Assembly (NCBI GenBank): GCA_018985235.1
Contig: JADGIG010000065.1
Span: forward strand, 1 to 25,735
From: Sanchytrium tribonematis
Lineage: Eukaryota; Sanchytriomycota; Sanchytriomycetes; Sanchytriales; Sanchytriaceae
DNA: 25,735 nucleotides
Direction: 5' to 3'
The notes under the pieces are model-generated. The model did no database searches. It worked only from the letters and a program-made list of their open reading frames with translations, and was not told the origin of the DNA. The translations under genes and the position numbers were made by a program. Position 1 is the stretch's first letter, and every line of letters starts with the position of its first letter. This document shows, piece by piece, positions 15,861 through 24,321 of the stretch.

Positions 15861-17285
15861 CTAGGTAAAAAGCAAATAAATGAAAATTCCAGAATTAAGA
15901 ATGGCGTTAACGACAGAAATCAGCATAATGTGCAAAAATGGGAAGCTCTCATTTTGTCTTAACAATACACTAAAGATGACTAGTAAGCCTTGGCAAAGAG
16001 GCATAATTTCAGACCAAAAACCACTAACTTTTTGATTTGAAATCATCTCGTAAAACTTTTTAAACTGTATGAGAATAATGGCAACAAGTAAATGTAAGTA
16101 AATATCCTCTTTTCTATGAAATAATGGCGCCTGAGCAGAGATACTAGTCATTTGAAGCAGAAAAGACGGAATTGTATATTCAAATTCCATCAAATTAATT
16201 ACAGCTGGCAATAGAAGAGCCTTTTCATGCACGTGCCATCCAAACATAAAACTTGTTAAAGCTAAATTTTGAAGATATTGTACGAACGCCTTGTAGGTTC
16301 CTTTTTGAAAAAATTTAATTGTAAACATAGCAAAAAATATCAAAGTTACTGTAACAGTCATTTGAGCAGTGATGTCTGGCAAAATAGAAAATACGGTATC
16401 TCCAACGAGCCCTCTTGTCATGGATTCATTAGAAATGCCTTTGTATTTTGCCAAAATTCTATCAGCAAAAACGTATAATGCCCAAAAGTTTGGAGCCCAT
16501 AGAGCATGAACCAACCCTCGCTTGAATGGGAATAGACGAGCAACGATTTGATCAATTTGGTTTCTAAATGGATAAAATGCAAATAGTAAGATCAGTACAA
16601 ATCCAACTAATAATAATATTAATTCTTTGGGTCTTTTGAATATTCTCAAGTAATAGACTGCATATCCAAGAGCAATGTAAAGAAATATATGTTTCAGCAA
16701 AAGAAGTATTAGAAACAAACAACCACCTTTAACTAGGCAATTTGTTTTGATGTAATAACAACTCAGTAATAATATTCCATAAAGAAACCCGTTATATTGA
16801 AAATGTATATGATCCACTATGAAAATTCCAGGATGAAAAAAATATGCAAAATATAAAAATTTTGAATTCTGCATAGTACCTACATATTTGTGGACTGCGT
16901 AGCCAAGAAAAAGGAATTCTGACAGCAAAACTGTCGAGCGCATGAAAAATACTGTTTTAGAAGATTGATATTCCAGGTTTTCAATATTAAGCATTTGTAA
17001 ATCCAAAATGTGCAAATTGATCAAATTGAACAGATATTCTAAGGATATTGCTGCATATCCCAAAAGAGCTTGGAAATATGCAAATAATGGTGGGTAATCA
17101 AGTGTCCAAATAGATTTGTCAAAAAAATACCATTCATTCATTGGCAAGGAAGTTGTAATACTTAACCAATTTCTATGAACTTCAAAATCAGTTGAATGAT
17201 AGCCATAAAATACCATCATTTTTAAAGCCAAGGCAAGAAGTGGAATTTCCATTGTTTTGAAAAATATTGATATCTTTATTACCAT
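15861..17285 (-). CDS. ALG8: ALG8 dolichyl-P-Glc: Glc1Man9GlcNAc2-PP-dolichol alpha-1,3-glucosyltransferase
   Basis: 474 residues from an ATG, polytopic. Adds the second glucose to the lipid-linked oligosaccharide in the ER lumen before transfer to Asn. Strong ALG6/ALG8 signatures: YHSTDFEVHRNWL near the N-terminus (acidic luminal motif), WTLDYPPLFAYF, IVDHIHFQYNGFLYG, LLKHIFLY, then RLFPFKRGLVHALWAPNFWALY, and FMFGWHVHEKALLLP. ALG8 is favoured over ALG6 by HSTDFEVHRNW and by HFQYNGF. Catalytic Asp of TDFEVHRNW is present. The frame is open to the start without introns. The possible NDUFAF4-like gene stops 24 bp before it on the same strand, and ALKBH1-like begins 13 bp after its stop. Confidence 0.92.
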   Translation of the reverse strand: MVIKISIFFKTMEIPLLALALKMMVFYGYHSTDFEVHRNWLSITTSLPMNEWYFFDKSIWTLDYPPLFAYFQALLGYAAISLEYLFNLINLHILDLQMLNIENLEYQSSKTVFFMRSTVLLSEFLFLGYAVHKYVGTMQNSKFLYFAYFFHPGIFIVDHIHFQYNGFLYGILLLSCYYIKTNCLVKGGCLFLILLLLKHIFLYIALGYAVYYLRIFKRPKELILLLVGFVLILLFAFYPFRNQIDQIVARLFPFKRGLVHALWAPNFWALYVFADRILAKYKGISNESMTRGLVGDTVFSILPDITAQMTVTVTLIFFAMFTIKFFQKGTYKAFVQYLQNLALTSFMFGWHVHEKALLLPAVINLMEFEYTIPSFLLQMTSISAQAPLFHRKEDIYLHLLVAIILIQFKKFYEMISNQKVSGFWSEIMPLCQGLLVIFSVLLRQNESFPFLHIMLISVVNAILNSGIFIYLLFT

Positions 17286-17309
17286 TTCAAATTCTGCTCG
17301 ATGTATCTA

Positions 17310-17678
17310 TTAATTGTGCTTTCTTCCAAATTCTTTTAAATTGCCTTGGTCTATTGCGGCCGATTTGGGCCATGAATATGCTTTAGTCAATTTTTTTACA
17401 AGATCTTCGCTAATTCTGTACTTTTCCGATAAATCTTTTGTATTTAAATTTAGAGCGTCCTTAAACAAAGCCTGGCAATTCATATAACTAATGTTTTCCT
17501 CTGATTTATTCGGGATTGGACGTGATTTCACCGTCGACTCCGATTTAGTATTAACTGCTTTTATATTCATCTTATTCATATTTCTGGCAATATCTGGTGA
17601 TATGTCATTAAATTTGGGCTTTGAAGAAACCGTCGTGGGCTTAACAGACTTTGAAACTTTCGAAATTTGATGTCCCAT
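17310..17678 (-). CDS. Small protein with N-myristoylation motif, possible complex I assembly factor (NDUFAF4-like)
   Basis: 122 residues from the ATG at 17678 (upstream in-frame Met codons lie in the neighbour's coding region). MGHQIS fits the N-myristoyl pattern M-G-x-x-x-S. The middle is Lys/Ser/Asn-rich and disordered; a helical C-terminal half (ALFKDALNLNTKDLSEKY, then RISEDLVKKL) ends SWPKSAA. Animal NDUFAF4 starts with the same MG-type motif and ends with a helix pair of the form EAL...I...Y.L...D...LL, so this is a tentative match, not a confident one. It would assist complex I assembly on the matrix side. The start codon overlaps that of the GH47-like gene on the other strand by 9 bp. 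Confidence 0.5.
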   Translation of the reverse strand: MGHQISKVSKSVKPTTVSSKPKFNDISPDIARNMNKMNIKAVNTKSESTVKSRPIPNKSEENISYMNCQALFKDALNLNTKDLSEKYRISEDLVKKLTKAYSWPKSAAIDQGNLKEFGRKHN

Positions 17679-19134
17679 TTGGGTTTTGGTTACAAAAAAT
17701 TCCAAGAATTTCTCCATGAAGCACAACCAAGCTATACATTCAGAATATTTATTTTAGTTGCGATTAGTTATTATTTGACATATGAGGGAATGGTGTATAC
17801 GTATACGGGCCACATTTCTCAACGCATGGCGTTGAATAACAATTATTTTATCAACGTGAAAAAGGAACAACAATTGGCCAAGCAGATGATGACGCATGCA
17901 TGGATATCGTACGAAAAATTCGCATTTCCATCAGATTTATTGGATCCAAATGAAAAGAAGCCAGTCAATATTTACAGCGAAGCAGAATCATTTTTACTCA
18001 CGGCTATCGATTCTTTGGATACTTTGCATCTGATGGGATATCGAGACAAAGTTGCTTTTGTAAAGACCGCTTTGGCAGATCTTAGATTTGACAGGAACGT
18101 CAAAATACCAGTCGCGTCATTAAGCAAGAGAATCATTGGTGGATTGTTGGCAATCTACGGACTGGAGGAGTCACCTATATTTATCATGAAGGTTTATGAA
18201 ATTGTTGAGGCTTTACTTCCAGCCTTAAATCAAAATGCTTCCCCAATATCCTATATCAATCTTTTGACATTACAAGCCTGGTTTTATGAACCTAAATTAT
18301 CAGACTATGCAACATTGCAGCTGGAGTTTGACTATTTGAGTCAAGTCTCACAAACCGCGGAGTTCGATGACATATACCTCATGCTTCTCCGCTTTCACAA
18401 GAAAATGAACACAATCGACTCAATCGATTTCGACCATTTAGATGACGAGGCAAATTTACCAACAAAAGGAATTGTAAAATATTTGAATATGCTCATAACC
18501 TTGTACAAAAGCAAAAAAGATCTAGAATTGATATCTTTAATCTCAAAAACACTTCAAAATATTAGTCGCAAATACTTGAAAAGAAACGAACAAGGTGATT
18601 TATATTTTGATTCTAAAGGAAATCAAATTATTGAGCAACAAGTATTATCTGCTTATTTAGTATTGCGATTTAGCGGGTGTTTTTATTCGATCTGTCCAAT
18701 TCTTGAAAGATTATTCTGATGAATTTCTAAATATTTCAAAAGAACTTACACAAACTTGTTACAAAATGTTCACTTCACAAAAAACCCAATTATCACCCAA
18801 AGCAGTTTATTCAGATACCTTTGAGCCAGTTATTAAGCAAGAAATGTTCCATTTACATCCCAAAATATTAGAATCTTTGTATCACTTACATCATTACACG
18901 CAAGATCGTGAATATAAAATAATGGCATTTGAAATACTCAAAAATATAGAAAAGCATTGTAAAGTAGAATCAGGTTATATGGGACTCAATAATGTAAACC
19001 AAATAGAAAATGGCCATTTTGGATTATTAGATTCTAAATTTATGTCAGAAACTTTAAAATTTGCTTACTTGATTTTCACCAATGATTATTATGATTTGAA
19101 TCTGGGAGGACATGTTATCATTAGAAATAGGTAA
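17670..19134 (+). CDS. GH47-like (class I alpha-mannosidase/EDEM fold) protein, frameshifted and lacking catalytic acids
   Basis: Starts at the ATG at 17670, with a cytoplasmic basic N-terminus and one membrane span (about 24-43): type II, ER/Golgi-like. GH47 landmarks: AWISYEKFAFPSDLLDP, DSLDTLHLMGYRDK, IIGGLLAIYGLE, LEFDYLSQV, and later CYKMF, GYMGLNNV and SETLKFAYLIF. The frame breaks near 18673-18690: the upstream frame stops at 18719, the downstream half continues in the +1 frame to 19134. Removing one G of GGG near 18674-18676 restores one reading. Expected catalytic residues are changed: YEYLLK-type Glu reads VKYL, the RPE Glu reads HPK, and the acid before H-L is lost; the end lacks FNTEAH (Ca2+-binding Thr). 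It cannot be a normal mannosidase. It could be a lectin-like protein, a decaying gene, or (for the shift) a sequencing error. Confidence 0.6.
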
Positions 19135-19521
19135 ACTCTAGAATGTTAAAAAGTAAATTTAAGATTTCAGTAGTGAAACATTCTTTTTTGCATTATGTCG
19201 CCGAAACGAATGTCGCTAATTTCTAATCAAATATTTTCCTTTGAACATGTATCGACCATTTCTTAGTGGAATGGTCAATAGCCATAAACTTTAAATTAAA
19301 ACAAAGTCTCTTAAAGTGTAATATTCAAATAACAAGGGAAAACCAATTTTATTGCACAGCGAATTAAAAGAGTTTAACAGCAACTATTCATTTCATTACA
19401 TACTTCAATTGGGGTAGATAAAAGAATTATATTAATACCCAATCACAGGATTTTGGATTTATTGTGCAAGCTTGTCAGCAAGCAAAATGGATCTTTAAAA
19501 CCTTGCAACTGTTGCAAGCTC
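19135..19521 (+). other. Region between the GH47-like and mucin-like genes
   Basis: About 386 bases with no supportable gene. From 19378 the frame of the downstream membrane protein is open but has no ATG; part of its coding sequence or a signal-peptide exon may lie here, though I see no convincing splice sites. The rest is AT-rich with short ORFs only and probably holds promoter and 3' regions. Confidence 0.35.
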
Positions 19522-20532
19522 ATGTCTACAACTGCTGAGCTTCTCCATAAGCAGCAAGATCAAGCACTGCAAGACCAAGCACTTGCACACTCTCAACAAG
19601 TTGACGCTGATAACAAAGCAAAAGAAGCAGTTCAACATGCCGCTGATCAAGCAAGAAATGATGAATTGGAGAAGAAAAATCAAGAGCTCATTAAACAAAA
19701 TGCCGAAAAAGCACAACAAAATGATCCTAACAATACTCCGTCTACAACTACTTCCACAGTAACAAGCCCACCGTCTATTACTCCTTTGACACCCAGCACA
19801 AGTTCTACTGCAATTCCGCCAGTTGCAGCTTCTACCCCAATTGTACAAAGTGCGCCTCCTGTGGAAAACTCTGTCACAGCAGCTGCTAATCCGATTGTTG
19901 GCAATGAGCCTATTACGAATCCGCCTACTAATACAAATACAACCATCCCAATGAATGATACTTCCAATTTACCAAATAATAATAATCCAAGTGGAAATAC
20001 ATTTATTGACACTTCTGTACCTGATGTAAATAACGAGTCATCTCTACCGGCAGGCGCTATTGCTGGTCTAGTTATCGGAGCAGTGTTTTTTCTCTTGCTG
20101 GTTGGTTTCTTCGTTTTTAAGAAAACAAGAAGTATGAAGAAGCGCAGTGCCTTTTCAGACTCAAAGATTGATTCCTACCGCTCTTCGAAAGCCTTTGATG
20201 AATGTATTGCCAGCTACTATTTGTTTGATCAGAGCGATCCAAAATCAAACAAATCTTCCTTTCAACAATCATATTACATTGAAGAAGGTCAGACTCTTTC
20301 TGAATATTCACCAAATTCATACATCCAATCGAACTCAAGCAGTGCCGTTAATTTCAACGAAGAGCCTTATTCTATATATAGTGATTTGGATCTAGAGAAC
20401 TGCCCATCGCAAGGTTCAATACTTATTGGTTTTCAAAGCACTCTAGATAGAGATGATATAACTGTTGTAGACTCTGAATGTCCCACTGTGATTATGACCG
20501 CTGTAGATCCAGACACACTACCCAGGAAATAA
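19522..20532 (+). CDS. Single-pass membrane protein with Ser/Thr/Pro-rich outer domain (Mid2/WSC-sensor-like layout)
   Basis: 336 residues from the ATG at 19522. Residues about 4-67 are Gln/Ala/Lys/Glu-rich and probably coiled coil; about 70-175 are Ser/Thr/Pro/Asn-rich with NTT, NDT and NES sites, so likely glycosylated. A membrane span (LPAGAIAGLVIGAVFFLLLVG, about 177-199) is followed by basic KKTRSMKKRS and an acidic, Ser/Tyr-rich tail of about 130 residues. A short, G/A/I-rich span after a Ser/Thr-rich stalk is typical of fungal wall sensors. There is no N-terminal signal, although the positive-inside rule puts the N-terminus outside; the true start may lie in an unseen upstream exon. 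The gene's stop is 38 bp from the PAK stop on the opposite strand. Confidence 0.68.
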   Translation: MSTTAELLHKQQDQALQDQALAHSQQVDADNKAKEAVQHAADQARNDELEKKNQELIKQNAEKAQQNDPNNTPSTTTSTVTSPPSITPLTPSTSSTAIPPVAASTPIVQSAPPVENSVTAAANPIVGNEPITNPPTNTNTTIPMNDTSNLPNNNNPSGNTFIDTSVPDVNNESSLPAGAIAGLVIGAVFFLLLVGFFVFKKTRSMKKRSAFSDSKIDSYRSSKAFDECIASYYLFDQSDPKSNKSSFQQSYYIEEGQTLSEYSPNSYIQSNSSSAVNFNEEPYSIYSDLDLENCPSQGSILIGFQSTLDRDDITVVDSECPTVIMTAVDPDTLPRK

Positions 20533-20570
20533 AAACAACATTGTATTTAACAAAGAATATTAAAAATTTA

Positions 20571-22244
20571 CTACTTCCTTTTTTTGACCAAAGTCGCGAC
20601 TTCTGCAGGACTGGCGACCGACTTAAAAAATGGATGTGTGAGAAGTTCTTCACTGGAAGATCTTTTTGATACATCGACTTCTAGCGAGCAAGTTAAATAA
20701 TTTTTACAGTTTGCGGAAAGCCGCTCGGGGTGTTTAAGTGTAGGTGTACCATTAGTTGCAATTAAATAAAGTGCTTTTAATGGCTCCTCATCCAGATATG
20801 GAGGTTCGCCCTCAACCATTTCGATGGCCATAATTCCAAGTGACCAAACATCAACTTTGTAGGAATATTCCTTCTGCTTAACGACTTCTGGGGCCATCCA
20901 ATAGGGAGTTCCAACCATTGTCGCCCTTTTAGTTCGATCTTCTGTAATTTTAGCGCAGAATCCAAAATCTGTCAATTTTACTTTTCCTCTTTCGTCCATC
21001 AATACGTTATCTGATTTGATATCTCTATGAATAATGCTCATTTTGTGTAAGTGATATAATCCCTTTAAACTCTCGAAAACGATATATGCAATTTGGGATT
21101 CAGAAAGATTTTTGTTGTGTTCAATGATATCGGTCAACGGCCCACCGCCCATAAGTTCCATCATCACCCATAATTCTCCAGTCACCAAGTAAGAGTCGAC
21201 ATAATTGACAATATTTGGATGTGAACTGTCCCTCATAATATTGATTTCATTTATAATCAATTCTTTTCTCGGCTGTTTCGCAAGATTCATTTGTTTAATT
21301 GCAACCATCTGGCCAGTTCTTGTATCTTTCGCAGTATAAACACTACCAGAAGCACCCTGGCCGATCTTTTTTTGTTTGTTGAACCTGAGAAGCGGGTCAC
21401 CTGGAGTTGTAAGAGTTTTCAGTATTTCCATGACTTCAGAATCAGTCATTCTGGACTTACGAGCGCTTTTCTTCTTCGGTGGACTCTTTTCTTGTTTGGC
21501 TCTAGCGGGAGATTCTTTTCGAGGAGGACGCGGCCTTTTCGAGTCTTTTCTAGGCCTATTAGAAGCAGAAGATGAAGAAGGTGCTGCGGATACTGGAGTT
21601 TTTTCTTGAGGGGTATCCTCACTAAGACTTGAAAGATCTAAGGAAATCTTCTTAGGTGGTGGTGGCCTTTTAGGAGGCGCTCTTTTTCTAGGCACCGGCG
21701 GCCTATCCATAGATGCTTTTTCATTATTTTTGTCAATTCCAGAGTAAAATTCCAGAACATCAAGCACTGCCTGTGGATTTTTAGCAATATCTTCTTGATT
21801 AATAGCAGAGTGGGATAATAAACTTTGCCACTCTGGTGGTAATCCAGTGAATTGTCCTGTATGCAAATCAAATCCAACGTGTGCATTATGTTTGAAATCA
21901 GTTGGTCCACTGAGGGCTAATTTTGAACTTCTTTTGTATATTTCATCAATCCACGAGTACAAATCGGAATCACTTTTACAAGCCACGAGCCAAGCCTTCT
22001 CGGTTGTATCCAGGAGAAGACAATACTCTTTATGATCACACCGTTCGACTTTAGTTACTTCACTCATGTGTATAATTGTCTCAGCATTATTACTGAATTC
22101 ACTTTTGTGAAAGGTCAACATGTGTTCTCGCAAAACCATAAATCTTTTTTGCCAAAGAAAAGACAAAACAGAATCTTCTTTAATTGATACGTATGATTTT
22201 TTTATGCAGGACATGTAGATTCCGTTGGGTTGGTCCTCTAGCAT
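20571..22244 (-). CDS. PAK/Ste20-type kinase with PH and CRIB domains (Cla4-like)
   Basis: 557 residues from the ATG at 22244; only TTG lies upstream in frame. Order: PH domain (about 13-105, LWQKRFMVLREHML to SDSDLYSWIDEI), CRIB/PBD (GPTDFKHNAHVGFD, about 114-126, with the I/S-x-P-x2-F-x-H-x2-H pattern), linker rich in Pro and basic residues (about 180-270), then the kinase: IGQGASGSVY glycine loop, VAIK (Lys about 317), HRDIKSDN, DFG, GTPYWMAPE activation segment. All catalytic residues are present. The PH-CRIB-kinase order matches fungal Cla4 and Skm1, which bind Cdc42/Rac-GTP at membranes and control polarity and septin function. The autoinhibitory segment follows the CRIB as expected. 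Confidence 0.92.
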   Translation of the reverse strand: MLEDQPNGIYMSCIKKSYVSIKEDSVLSFLWQKRFMVLREHMLTFHKSEFSNNAETIIHMSEVTKVERCDHKEYCLLLDTTEKAWLVACKSDSDLYSWIDEIYKRSSKLALSGPTDFKHNAHVGFDLHTGQFTGLPPEWQSLLSHSAINQEDIAKNPQAVLDVLEFYSGIDKNNEKASMDRPPVPRKRAPPKRPPPPKKISLDLSSLSEDTPQEKTPVSAAPSSSSASNRPRKDSKRPRPPRKESPARAKQEKSPPKKKSARKSRMTDSEVMEILKTLTTPGDPLLRFNKQKKIGQGASGSVYTAKDTRTGQMVAIKQMNLAKQPRKELIINEINIMRDSSHPNIVNYVDSYLVTGELWVMMELMGGGPLTDIIEHNKNLSESQIAYIVFESLKGLYHLHKMSIIHRDIKSDNVLMDERGKVKLTDFGFCAKITEDRTKRATMVGTPYWMAPEVVKQKEYSYKVDVWSLGIMAIEMVEGEPPYLDEEPLKALYLIATNGTPTLKHPERLSANCKNYLTCSLEVDVSKRSSSEELLTHPFFKSVASPAEVATLVKKRK

Positions 22245-22590
22245 TATTAAAATGTGTTTCAAATATTCATTTGATTGGTGCCTTTGTAATTTCTTCAATC
22301 ATCGGACGTTGTGGAACAACTTGATTGGAGATTTTGAAATTACAAACGTTGGCAGTAAACACGAATTAGAACTTGTGGCAGGGAAATTTAAGTCGTTTTT
22401 CAAATAATCTGGCACACTTTTTAGCATTTAAATTATACCATTTTGTCAATAAATAGAATATGCCTAAAACAAAAAATCTAGAGCCCATTGTTATCTTTTG
22501 GGATAGTTAATATGACTTGAATGGTGCTGAATATTCCAGATTGCGTCCAAAGTCGGCATCCCTGAAACTTCTCATTTTCCCAATTTTCTG
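22245..22590. other. Divergent upstream region of PAK and SAPS-like genes
   Basis: About 346 bases between two divergent start codons. AT-rich, without a supportable ORF or RNA gene. An in-frame stretch without ATG continues above the PAK start on the minus strand to about 22300. It presumably carries both promoters; no clear TATA element stands out. Confidence 0.4.
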
Positions 22591-23814
22591 ATGGAATTGG
22601 AACAATTAACGATGGAGTTTGAACATGTCGAATTAACCAATGCGGATATCATTGACAAATTTTTGTCTCTTTCTTGTCCGAAAATTGATCAAGTTATTGA
22701 AGACATCATTTTGCAAGATTATAAATTATTTTTATCGAGAATCAAATTACAACCCAATAATTTTATCAAATTTGTAACAAACAACAAAGAATTTATAACT
22801 TTACACTTTGATGATATCATCGACCACGTTTTATCCGATGTAAACGAGTACAATGCAGTGTGGAATTTTTTGGTAAAGCATTTTCCAAGAAAATCTATTA
22901 ATAATACATACAAATATATTAATGATCAAAACATATTACAAATAATGGATCCTATTTTTAAACTAGCAATGGAGGATGGCTGCACTGAGGAGTCGAACTC
23001 GTATGAAAGTAAAGAAATTGTACTTCTTAGTTCAATTAAGGAATCCCTTTCACAAAGTAATATTCTTTTCAGCATTCTAAATGATTTAGAAAGAGATTCA
23101 AAATACATTATATTGTTTAAGCACATGGCATCATTTTATGCAGATTTGCTACTTTTGATGATGACACCACAATTAACAGATGATATTTACAGCTTGTTCT
23201 TAAACAATATGGATATTGCGATTGAATTCAGTGATTTATTATGTCAGAAAATTGCATATCCTGTTTTGGACATGAGTGCCGGAAAAGAGTTTGTGGAATC
23301 CACTGTGGTTGATATTTCAAATGATTATTTAAATCTCTTGAATGATTCAATAATAGATATTTTATGTGGATTTTTGAGAAGCGACCAACCCAACACCTCT
23401 AATATCCCATATAATAGCTATATTGTGCATCAACCACTGAATTTCCAATATGTCATCTCACTAAGAATTTTGAATTTATATCTCCACACTAATCCCAATT
23501 ATATCTATAGTATCACCAATGATTTATGGACCATTTGGATAGAATTTTTTACCAAGTATCCTCACAATACCCAATTTCATTTTCTCTTTTTTGATATCAT
23601 CAAGATGGCCTCTTCAGACACGAATTTGCTTGATTTGATATTCATTAAATTAGAATTTATAAAATACCTGATCATTATTAAAAATAAAAATAATCAACAT
23701 AGTGATTCTTATTATTACATGACAATGATTTGCAAATTATTAAATGATCATTTACAAAATATACCAGAAATTTGTGACTTTTATGGATGGGAACAACTTT
23801 TGATGTGTTCTTAA
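22591..23814 (+). CDS. Helical-repeat protein, possible SAPS/Sit4-associated phosphatase regulator
   Basis: 407 residues from an ATG; a second Met at residue 8 is possible. It is a helical, Leu/Ile/Asn-rich protein with an acidic N-terminus. The segment FFTKYPHNTQFHFLFFDII (about 319-337) resembles the SAPS-domain signature, a hydrophobic helix ending K/x-Y-P-x-N-N/x-x-L-H, followed by a helix; RILNLYLHTNP before it and the following LLDLIFIKLEF fit the same order. SAPS proteins (Sap155, Sap185, PP6 subunits) bind the Sit4/PP6 catalytic subunit and affect cell-cycle and TOR signalling. The match is partial and the protein is shorter than most members, so this is a working label. The stop is 10 bp from the next convergent stop. 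Confidence 0.5.
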   Translation: MELEQLTMEFEHVELTNADIIDKFLSLSCPKIDQVIEDIILQDYKLFLSRIKLQPNNFIKFVTNNKEFITLHFDDIIDHVLSDVNEYNAVWNFLVKHFPRKSINNTYKYINDQNILQIMDPIFKLAMEDGCTEESNSYESKEIVLLSSIKESLSQSNILFSILNDLERDSKYIILFKHMASFYADLLLLMMTPQLTDDIYSLFLNNMDIAIEFSDLLCQKIAYPVLDMSAGKEFVESTVVDISNDYLNLLNDSIIDILCGFLRSDQPNTSNIPYNSYIVHQPLNFQYVISLRILNLYLHTNPNYIYSITNDLWTIWIEFFTKYPHNTQFHFLFFDIIKMASSDTNLLDLIFIKLEFIKYLIIIKNKNNQHSDSYYYMTMICKLLNDHLQNIPEICDFYGWEQLLMCS

Positions 23815-23824
23815 TTCTTTATTT

Positions 23825-24118
23825 TTAATTTTTATATAATTCTATGATTTGATCTTCTGTGTCTAAACAATTTTTTTTAAAAGTTTTGTATTTACGGAGA
23901 ATCTGATAAAATAAGAATGCCAATAAAGCGACAGATGTAATGCTAACTATAACACAAATTGCTATACCAACCTCACTGGGGCGTTCGCTTTTGGAATTAA
24001 TAAATGGTGCAAATATCGTAGCTGTTTCATTTCTCATGTGTGAAGTGCCATTTAAGGAACTGGTGGTATTGTAAGCTGAAAAAGCTTTGAGCAATTGAGT
24101 GTTATTTTGAAAGGTCAT
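23825..24118 (-). CDS. Small single-pass membrane protein with glycosylation sites
   Basis: 97 residues from an ATG. The N-terminal 45 residues carry four N-x-T sites (N5, N17, N23, N30). A membrane span (VGIAICVIVSITSVALLAFL, about 50-70) is followed by a basic tail (RKYKTFKKN) and an acidic end. No signal peptide, so the N-terminus would go outside by a signal-anchor (type III) route. Layout resembles the larger protein at 19522-20532 and the tiny ORF at 5338-5478, but no sequence similarity is claimed. No family known. Confidence 0.55.
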   Translation of the reverse strand: MTFQNNTQLLKAFSAYNTTSSLNGTSHMRNETATIFAPFINSKSERPSEVGIAICVIVSITSVALLAFLFYQILRKYKTFKKNCLDTEDQIIELYKN

Positions 24119-24321
24119 TTTCCAATTGGTTTGAAGTAATAGCTATATATTAATTTTGACTTGCAGAACTCATGGGAAACCACTTACATGTAGACTTGTA
24201 TGGTAAGGCAAATCCCAAGTCGATGAATTTTTCTGATTGGTCCTGGGCAATATTTTTCAAAACAAGCAAATGTTGCCTCCGCAACCTTCTGGATTCCTTT
24301 GATCATATTAATTTGAAACAA

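Noticed and set aside
18642-18660. Firm call of a 19-nt intron in the GH47-like gene
   Set aside because: A single-base shift at GGG explains the data as well; kept only as an alternative.
19680-20012. An antisense frame rich in Val/Gly/Leu that looks like a membrane protein
   Set aside because: It is the reverse of Thr/Pro/Asn-rich codons of the mucin-like gene, which translate as hydrophobic residues on the other strand.
24172-24321. N-terminal extension of the FAD monooxygenase from the ATG at 24172
   Set aside because: The added residues have no family character. The internal ATG puts the GxGxxG motif at the usual distance from the start.
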